This document shows, piece after piece, positions 58,811-64,000 of a DNA stretch of 64,000 nt. How positions within the stretch are numbered: position 1 is the stretch's first letter; the number at the start of each line of letters is the position of its first letter. The position numbers and the translations under genes are program-made. The stretch is taken from the NCBI GenBank assembly GCA_023388315.1, contig JAEWGM010000043.1, forward strand, positions 1 to 64,000, written 5' to 3'. This stretch comes from Bacteroidota bacterium (GTDB lineage Bacteria; Bacteroidota; Bacteroidia; Bacteroidales; Dysgonomonadaceae). The notes beneath the pieces were generated by a model. That model saw only the letters and a program-made list of their open reading frames with translations. It ran no database searches and was not told where the DNA came from.

Positions 58811-60742
58811 ATGCAATCGGAATTGTTTCACAGCATACTTTCCCAATATTGGGGTTATTCTTCTTTTCGTCCGTTGCAGGAGGAGATTATTCAATCTGTG
58901 TGGGATGGAAAAGACACGCTTGGGTTAATGCCCACCGGCGGCGGCAAATCGCTCACGTTTCAAGTGCCTGTGATGGGTATGGACGGTATTTGCTTGGTGG
59001 TTACGCCGCTCATCGCCCTTATGAAAGACCAAGTTGATAACCTGCGGGAGCGCGGCATAAAAGCGGCAGCAGTTTATTCCGGAATGTCTCGCGATGAGAT
59101 TATTACCACGCTTGAGAACTGCATTTTCGGCGATTTTAAATTCCTCTACGTTTCTCCCGAACGCCTCTCTTCCGATATTTTTATCAACAAGCTGCAAGCC
59201 ATGAACGTGTGTTTGTTAGTGGTGGACGAGTCGCATTGCATTTCGCAATGGGGATACGATTTTCGTCCGTCTTACCTGAAAATCGCCGACATCCGAAAGC
59301 TTCTGCCCGGCATTTCCGTGCTTGCTCTCACGGCCACGGCTACGAAAGAGGTGGTGGAAGATATTCAGGTGAAACTGCAGTTTAAAGAAAAAAATGTCTT
59401 CCGAAAAAGTTTTCACCGTCCCAACCTCTCTTATGTGGTACGTGAGGCTGAAAACAAATCGGCGGCGCTGATACACATTCTTAAATCGGTATCGGGAACC
59501 GCCATTGTGTACGTAAGAAGCCGTGCCGAGACCAAAGAAATTGCCAAGATACTCCAAAGCGCGGGCATTTCTGCCGATTTTTTCCACGCGGGCATATCCT
59601 ATGAAGAGAAAATATTCAAGCAAAACGCTTGGAAGTTGGATGAGTGTCGTGTAATGGTTTCCACAAACGCGTTTGGAATGGGCATCGATAAGCCCGATGT
59701 GCGTGTCGTAGTGCATATGGATTTACCAAATTCGCCCGAAGAATATTTTCAGGAAGCAGGCCGCGCCGGCCGCGATGAGCAACGCTCTTACGCCATTATT
59801 TTATACACCCAAGCAGACAGCGCCAAGTTGAAAAGACGCATTTCCGATTCTTTTCCGGAGAGAAAATTCATTCAACGCGTGTACGAAGCGCTGGGCAATT
59901 ACTACCAAATTGCCGCCGGAGCAGGGTTAAACAATATGTACGATTTCAGTTTGCACGAATTTTGCAAACCTTTTAAATTGCCTTTTTTACAAACGCACCA
60001 CGCGCTAAAGATGCTTGAATTGGCCGGCTATATTGAGTACACCGAAGAAATAGATACTCGTTCCCGCATGCAGTTTCAAATTTTTCGCGACGAGTTGTAC
60101 TCGCTTCGCCTCGACGCGAGAACCGATGAACTGATTCACCACATTTTGCGCACTTACACCGGCGTTTTTTCCGATTACGTGTATATTGATGAATCGATGT
60201 TGGCTGTTCGTATGAACACCACCAAGCAAGCAGTATATGAAATGCTTATCGCTTTGTCGCAAATGCGTTACATTCGGTACATTCCGCAAAAGAAAACGCC
60301 TTATATTATTTTCACCACCAGCCGAGAGGAAACGCAATTTGTTTCCATACCCAAAACGGTATATGAAGACAGAAAGAAGCGTTTCGAGAAACGTATTTTT
60401 TCCATGATCGACTATGTGGAAAGAGAAAATGTGTGCCGCAGCCGAATGCTTTTGATTTATTTCGATGAAAAAAATCCGAAGGATTGCGGCTATTGCGATG
60501 TCTGTTTAAAGAAAAACGAAACAGGGTTATCCAATTATGAGTTTCGCCAAATTGAAGAAAGTTTGTGCCAATCCCTCGCAGTTGAAGCATCGCAAAGAAT
60601 CAATGCGTTGGTAGATTCTGTGCCGCAAGAAAACACGGAGAAAGTTATTCGCGTGGCTCGTTTTTTAATTGACCAAGGCAAGTTTTCGTTGAAAGATGAT
60701 GTGGTGTCGATAGCGAACAAAAAAAGCCTACAAGATTTGTAA
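58811..60742 (+). CDS. recQ: ATP-dependent DNA helicase RecQ
   Basis: The 643-residue protein has superfamily 2 helicase motifs: GGGKSLTFQVP (motif I), DESHCISQWGYDFRP (motif II), ALTATATKEV (motif III) and HAGISYEEK onward in the second RecA domain; GRAGRDEQRS is motif VI. The zinc-binding cysteines of the RQC domain are in CRSRMLL and CGYCDVC. A clear HRDC domain is not visible. The ATG at 58811 is preferred to a TTG two codons earlier. Confidence 0.95.
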   Translation: MQSELFHSILSQYWGYSSFRPLQEEIIQSVWDGKDTLGLMPTGGGKSLTFQVPVMGMDGICLVVTPLIALMKDQVDNLRERGIKAAAVYSGMSRDEIITTLENCIFGDFKFLYVSPERLSSDIFINKLQAMNVCLLVVDESHCISQWGYDFRPSYLKIADIRKLLPGISVLALTATATKEVVEDIQVKLQFKEKNVFRKSFHRPNLSYVVREAENKSAALIHILKSVSGTAIVYVRSRAETKEIAKILQSAGISADFFHAGISYEEKIFKQNAWKLDECRVMVSTNAFGMGIDKPDVRVVVHMDLPNSPEEYFQEAGRAGRDEQRSYAIILYTQADSAKLKRRISDSFPERKFIQRVYEALGNYYQIAAGAGLNNMYDFSLHEFCKPFKLPFLQTHHALKMLELAGYIEYTEEIDTRSRMQFQIFRDELYSLRLDARTDELIHHILRTYTGVFSDYVYIDESMLAVRMNTTKQAVYEMLIALSQMRYIRYIPQKKTPYIIFTTSREETQFVSIPKTVYEDRKKRFEKRIFSMIDYVERENVCRSRMLLIYFDEKNPKDCGYCDVCLKKNETGLSNYEFRQIEESLCQSLAVEASQRINALVDSVPQENTEKVIRVARFLIDQGKFSLKDDVVSIANKKSLQDL

Positions 60743-60750
60743 GCTTTTTT
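60719..60750. terminator. Bidirectional terminator at the end of recQ and tRNA-Arg
   Basis: AAAAAAAGC-C-TACAA and TTGTA-A-GCTTTTTT form a long stem with A and T runs. The recQ stop codon lies within it, and the tRNA ends next to it on the other strand. Confidence 0.75.
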
Positions 60751-60751
60751 G

Positions 60752-60825
60752 TGACTCCGACAGGATTCAAACCTGTAACCTTCTGATCCGTAGTCAGATG
60801 CTCTATTCAGTTGAGCCACGGAGCC
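60752..60825 (-). tRNA. tRNA-Arg (anticodon ACG)
   Basis: The 74-base sequence folds as a cloverleaf: acceptor GGCTCCG with CGGAGTC, anticodon arm TCTGA-CTACGGA-TCAGA giving anticodon ACG, and T arm ACAGG-TTTGAAT-CCTGT. The discriminator is A; CCA is not encoded. It reads CGN arginine codons after A34 is changed to inosine. Confidence 0.95.
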
Positions 60826-60952
60826 ATAGTTGTGGTGATTTTGTGCGTGCAAAGATAAATCATTTTTATAAACTACGCAAAAAATCGGGAAATACTTTTT
60901 CAACTTGACTAAAAAAACCACATATATTCTTTGCTAATTTTCTGAATTATTG

Positions 60953-60960
60953 TAACTTTG
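60953..60960 (+). promoter_or_regulatory. Putative -7 box of the ribosomal operon
   Basis: TAACTTTG; transcription near 60967 gives the rplM message a leader of about 135 bases, long enough to hold a ribosomal-protein leader RNA. Confidence 0.6.
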
Positions 60961-61101
60961 CAGTCCGATTATTAGTTTTTATCAGTTAATAGTTTGATTT
61001 AAAGCTTTTTATTTTCCTTTACACGTCCCTTAGCAAGACAAAAGACGAAGCAAGAATAGATCAACTTATCTAAATTATTTACTAATTAAAAAAGAACAAA
61101 A

Positions 61102-61557
61102 GTGGACACACTAAGTTATAAAACCATTTCTGTGAACAAAGAAACGGCACAGAAAGAATGGGTTGAAATTGATGCGACAGGCCAAACTTTGGGCCGTCTT
61201 TGCTCGAAAGTTGCGAAACTGTTGAGAGGCAAGTATAAATCGACCTTCACCCCGCACGTAGATTGTGGCGACAATGTAATTATCGTAAACGCCGACAAAG
61301 TGGAGCTCACGGGAAGCAAATGGACAGACCGTGTATATTATCGTTATTCAGGATATCCCGGAGGACAGAAAGAATATACGCCGGCTGATTTGATGAAAAA
61401 AAGCCCCGATAGGCTTTTCAGAAAAGTGGTGAAAGGTATGTTGCCAAAAAACAAACTTGGCGACGCAATTCTCAAGAATTTATACGTGTATGCAGGATCG
61501 GAACATCCTCATCAAGCTCAAAAACCCAAAAAATTAGATATTAATACTCTTAAATAA
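61102..61557 (+). CDS. rplM: 50S ribosomal protein L13
   Basis: The 151-residue protein is plainly L13 (GQTLGRLCSKVAKLLRGK, GDNVIIVNADKVELTG, VKGMLPKN). The start is a GTG, with no ATG in a sensible place. In Bacteroidetes L13 often has a leader RNA for self-control; the upstream region would fit. rpsI follows after 5 bases. Confidence 0.97.
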   Translation: MDTLSYKTISVNKETAQKEWVEIDATGQTLGRLCSKVAKLLRGKYKSTFTPHVDCGDNVIIVNADKVELTGSKWTDRVYYRYSGYPGGQKEYTPADLMKKSPDRLFRKVVKGMLPKNKLGDAILKNLYVYAGSEHPHQAQKPKKLDINTLK

Positions 61558-61562
61558 TAAAG

Positions 61563-61949
61563 ATGGAAGTAGTAAATGCAATAGGAAGGCGCAAAGCCGC
61601 AGTGGCTCGCGTGTTTGTGAGCGAAGGTAGCGGCAAGATCGTAATCAACAAACGCGATCTGGAAAATTATTTTCCTTCTTCTATCCTTCAGTTCGTTGTA
61701 AAACAACCACTGAACACTTTGAACGTAGCAGAAAAATACGATATCAGAATTAATCTTGATGGCGGCGGCTATAAAGGACAATCCGAAGCAGCCCGTTTGG
61801 CTATTGCCCGCGCACTGGTGAAAATTAATCCCGACGATAAATCGGCATTAAGAGCAGAAGGCTTTATGACCCGCGACCCGCGCGTTGTGGAACGTAAAAA
61901 ACCGGGACAACCCAAAGCAAGAAAAAGATTCCAATTCTCGAAACGTTAA
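61563..61949 (+). CDS. rpsI: 30S ribosomal protein S9
   Basis: The 128-residue protein has the S9 opening AIGRRKAAVARVFVSEGSG and the basic tail GQPKARKRFQFSKR, which reaches the P-site tRNA in the ribosome. It is the second gene of the operon. A 181-base spacer with hairpins separates it from rpsB. Confidence 0.97.
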   Translation: MEVVNAIGRRKAAVARVFVSEGSGKIVINKRDLENYFPSSILQFVVKQPLNTLNVAEKYDIRINLDGGGYKGQSEAARLAIARALVKINPDDKSALRAEGFMTRDPRVVERKKPGQPKARKRFQFSKR

Positions 61950-61970
61950 TTTACGGATACGCATTTCGGG

Positions 61971-62083
61971 AATTGCGCGCAATTTTCGGAAAACCGCATA
62001 AAAAGCTTTTTAAGCTTACGTTTAGTATCTAAATTACAAGGACGTTATTGGCAAAAAACTCCGCCGTAATTTACCTTGTAATT
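61971..62083 (+). promoter_or_regulatory. Structured leader before rpsB
   Basis: AATTGCGCGCAATT (61971-61984) is a perfect palindrome. Further on, AATTACAAGG (62032-62041) and CCTTGTAATT (62074-62083) form a perfect 10-base stem enclosing 32 bases with GGC and GCC arms. The second hairpin ends 48 bases before the rpsB start. S2 self-control through this RNA is an inference. Confidence 0.5.
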
Positions 62084-62130
62084 CGATTTTAGAAAAAGAA
62101 AGTAAACGAATTAAAAATTTAAAAACAAAC

Positions 62131-62988
62131 ATGGCAAAATTAGAATTTGACCAACTTTTGGAAACCGGAGCGCACTTCGGCCACCTCAAAAGAAAATGGA
62201 ATCCCGCAATGGCGCCCTACATTTTTATGGAGCGCAACGGCATTCACATTATCGACCTCTACAAAACAATTGCAAAAGCCGAAGAAGCGGCAGCTGCACT
62301 GAAACAGATTGCTAAATCGGGCAAAAAAATCCTTTTCGTTTCAACCAAAAAACAGGCAAAGCCGGTGGTTGAAGAAAAAGCGCAAAGCATTAATATGCCT
62401 TACGTTATTGAACGTTGGCCCGGTGGAATGCTCACCAACTTCCCCACCATTCGCAAAGCGGTGAAGAAAATGAGCAATATCGACAAAATGATAAAAGACG
62501 GTACGTTTGATACGCTTTCAAAACGCGAGAAACTTCAAATTACCCGTCAACGCGCCAAATTGGAAAAAACGTTGGGTTCCATTCAAGACCTTACCCGTTT
62601 GCCTTCGGCAATTTTTGTGATTGATGTTATGAAAGAAAACATCGCTGTGAGAGAAGCCAACCGCTTGGGTATTCCTGTTTTTGGTATTGTGGACACCAAT
62701 TCCGACCCGTCGGATATCGACTTTGTGATTCCTGCCAACGATGATGCCGCAAAAGCTATCGATATGATTCTAGGTTTCGTTTGCGAATCCATCAAAGAAG
62801 GCCTCGACGAACGCAAAGTTGAAAAAGCAGACGCTGCCGCAGCCGAAGAACAAGACGAAGAAGCAGCACCACGCAGAGAACGCAAAACACGTGCAGCTAA
62901 AAAAGAGCGCGTGAAAAAAGAAGATAAAGAAGCAATGAACGCTGCCGTAGTGAGCAAATATGCCAAAGATGCAGACGTTGAAGAATAA
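62131..62988 (+). CDS. rpsB: 30S ribosomal protein S2
   Basis: The 285-residue protein shows S2 marks (LLETGAHFGHLKRKWNPAMAP, IERWPGGMLTNF, PVFGIVDTNSDP). Residues after about 230 form a charged, alanine-rich tail (AAAAEEQDEEAAPRRERKTR onward) that the 241-residue E. coli protein lacks and that is common in Bacteroidetes. It is followed by tsf after 27 bases. Confidence 0.97.
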   Translation: MAKLEFDQLLETGAHFGHLKRKWNPAMAPYIFMERNGIHIIDLYKTIAKAEEAAAALKQIAKSGKKILFVSTKKQAKPVVEEKAQSINMPYVIERWPGGMLTNFPTIRKAVKKMSNIDKMIKDGTFDTLSKREKLQITRQRAKLEKTLGSIQDLTRLPSAIFVIDVMKENIAVREANRLGIPVFGIVDTNSDPSDIDFVIPANDDAAKAIDMILGFVCESIKEGLDERKVEKADAAAAEEQDEEAAPRRERKTRAAKKERVKKEDKEAMNAAVVSKYAKDADVEE

Positions 62989-63015
62989 TTTAAAACTAAA
63001 ATAATAAAAAGAAAT

Positions 63016-63837
63016 ATGGCAGTTACAATGGCAGATATCCAACATTTGCGCAAAATGACAGGTGCGGGAATGATGGATTGCAAAAATGCGCTGAATGAAG
63101 CGAACGGTGATTTCGATAAAGCAATGGAAATTATCCGTAAAAAAGGACAAGCAGTTGCTGCAAAACGCGAAGACCGCGAAGCATCGGAAGGATGCGTGCT
63201 GGCAACCACAAAAGGCGATTTTGCCGCAGTGGTAGCATTGCAATGCGAAACCGACTTTGTGGCTAAAAACGAAGAATTTGTGGCACTCACACAAGATATC
63301 TTGGATGCGGCCATAGAGCACAAACCAAAATCGTTGGACGAATTGTTGGCTGTGGAACTTCCCAAAGGAACCGTTGCTCAATTGATTACCGATAAAATTG
63401 GTGCAACAGGCGAAAAAATGGAACTGGGCGCTTACGAATATGTTTCGGCTCCTTCTGTGGTTTCGTATATCCACATGGGTAACAAACTGGCTACCATTGT
63501 TGGTTTCAACAAACCCAACGTGGACGAGAACGTGGCAAAAGACATTGCTATGCAAGTGGCCGCGATGAATCCGGTATCGGTTACGGCTGAAGATATTCCT
63601 GCTGAAATTAAAGAAAAAGAATTGAACATTGCACGCGAAAAAGCACGCGAAGCCGGCAAGCCCGAAAACTTGCTCGACAGAATCGCCGAAGGAGCGTTGC
63701 AGAAATTCTACAAAGAATCTACACTCTTACAGCAAGAATATGTAAAAGACAACAAACTGACCATTGAGCAGTTCTTGAAACAAAACGATAAAGAACTTTC
63801 GGTTACCGAATTTAAACGTGTTTCGTTGAACGCGTAA
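63016..63837 (+). CDS. tsf: Elongation factor Ts
   Basis: The 273-residue protein exchanges GDP for GTP on EF-Tu. The N-terminal UBA-like module (MADIQHLRKMTGAGMMDCKN, split from ALNEANGDFDKA) and the TDFV motif (CETDFVAKN) that contacts EF-Tu are present. It ends the rplM-rpsI-rpsB-tsf operon. Confidence 0.97.
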   Translation: MAVTMADIQHLRKMTGAGMMDCKNALNEANGDFDKAMEIIRKKGQAVAAKREDREASEGCVLATTKGDFAAVVALQCETDFVAKNEEFVALTQDILDAAIEHKPKSLDELLAVELPKGTVAQLITDKIGATGEKMELGAYEYVSAPSVVSYIHMGNKLATIVGFNKPNVDENVAKDIAMQVAAMNPVSVTAEDIPAEIKEKELNIAREKAREAGKPENLLDRIAEGALQKFYKESTLLQQEYVKDNKLTIEQFLKQNDKELSVTEFKRVSLNA

Positions 63838-63863
63838 TTGAAGTATTTATCGTTATCTAATAA

Positions 63864-63896
63864 AAAAGCGCTTCGGGATTTTCCGCGAAGCGCTTT
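63864..63896 (+). terminator. Terminator of the ribosomal operon
   Basis: AAAAGCGCTTCG and CGAAGCGCTTTT form a perfect 12-base stem; more T follow. It lies 27 bases after tsf. The last 100 bases of the window hold the start of something not identifiable. Confidence 0.85.
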
Positions 63897-64000
63897 TATT
63901 TTTTTGGTGATATTAGCCAAGTTAAAACATAATCGGGATGAATTTCGTAATGGATGGTAAAGTGATTTTTGGCGTCGGTTTTTGTTTCATATGCCCCAAA

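Overview
The window looks like the chromosome of an anaerobic, amino-acid-fermenting member of the Bacteroidales. Three things point there: promoters of the Bacteroidetes type (a -7 box close to TATCTTTG in front of many genes), a gene repertoire typical of the order (LytS/LytR pair, GH92 mannosidase, CreD with a small winged-helix regulator, rplM-rpsI-rpsB-tsf operon, ATP-dependent PEP carboxykinase), and a long lysine-to-butyrate cluster of the kind described in Porphyromonas, Fusobacterium and clostridia. I cannot name the species. No rRNA, CRISPR array, prophage or transposase gene was seen.

Layout. 1-630: no gene; a terminator, a palindrome cluster and a nested-palindrome element. 629-8061: pckA, upp, rhaM-like, a glycosyltransferase, a thioredoxin-fold lipoprotein, yifB/comM, and an M15 peptidase. 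8205-22517 (all minus strand): the lysine fermentation cluster, transcribed as atoD, kal, kce, kdd, kamA, (four-helix-bundle gene), kamB, kamC, kamD, kamE, atoA, thl, crt, an unknown secreted protein, hbd. 22841-28483: adenosine deaminase, GH92 mannosidase, a broken ParE-type toxin with its antitoxin, tyrA and an orphan nucleotidyltransferase. 28568-37805: cyclophilin, LptF/G-type permease, tgt, lipA, S4 protein, comB, kdsA-maf, a PIN-like/DUF433 pair and an Ask_Ect-like aspartate kinase. 37888-41799: membrane protein, regulator, creD, tryptophanase. 42245-52714: two near-identical outer membrane barrels, a LytS/LytR two-component system, a TolC/HlyD/RND tripartite pump and a small ferredoxin-fold-like protein. 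52721-60825: hflX, a barrel, a TRIC-family channel, mnmA, recJ, recQ and tRNA-Arg. 61102-63837: rplM, rpsI, rpsB, tsf.

How it works together. The cluster encodes lysine -> beta-lysine (KamA) -> 3,5-diaminohexanoate (KamDE, kept active by KamBC) -> 5-amino-3-oxohexanoate (Kdd) -> 3-aminobutyryl-CoA plus acetoacetate (Kce) -> crotonyl-CoA (Kal). AtoDA passes CoA from butyryl-CoA to acetoacetate and thiolase splits acetoacetyl-CoA. The butyryl-CoA dehydrogenase/Etf step is not in the window. PEP carboxykinase and tryptophanase fit the same amino-acid-based life.

The least ordinary content is non-coding. Spacers, mostly inside the lysine cluster, carry degenerate arrays with a strict 7-base period and differing units (GATTTNN, GTTACGN, GGTGTTG, AATTTCT, TCCGACA). 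One four-helix-bundle gene sits between two such arrays in inverted orientation, which looks like a small gene cassette inserted in the kam operon. A nested-palindrome element recurs three times, and clusters of palindromes with covarying stems recur five times. These are the best candidates for undescribed elements here.
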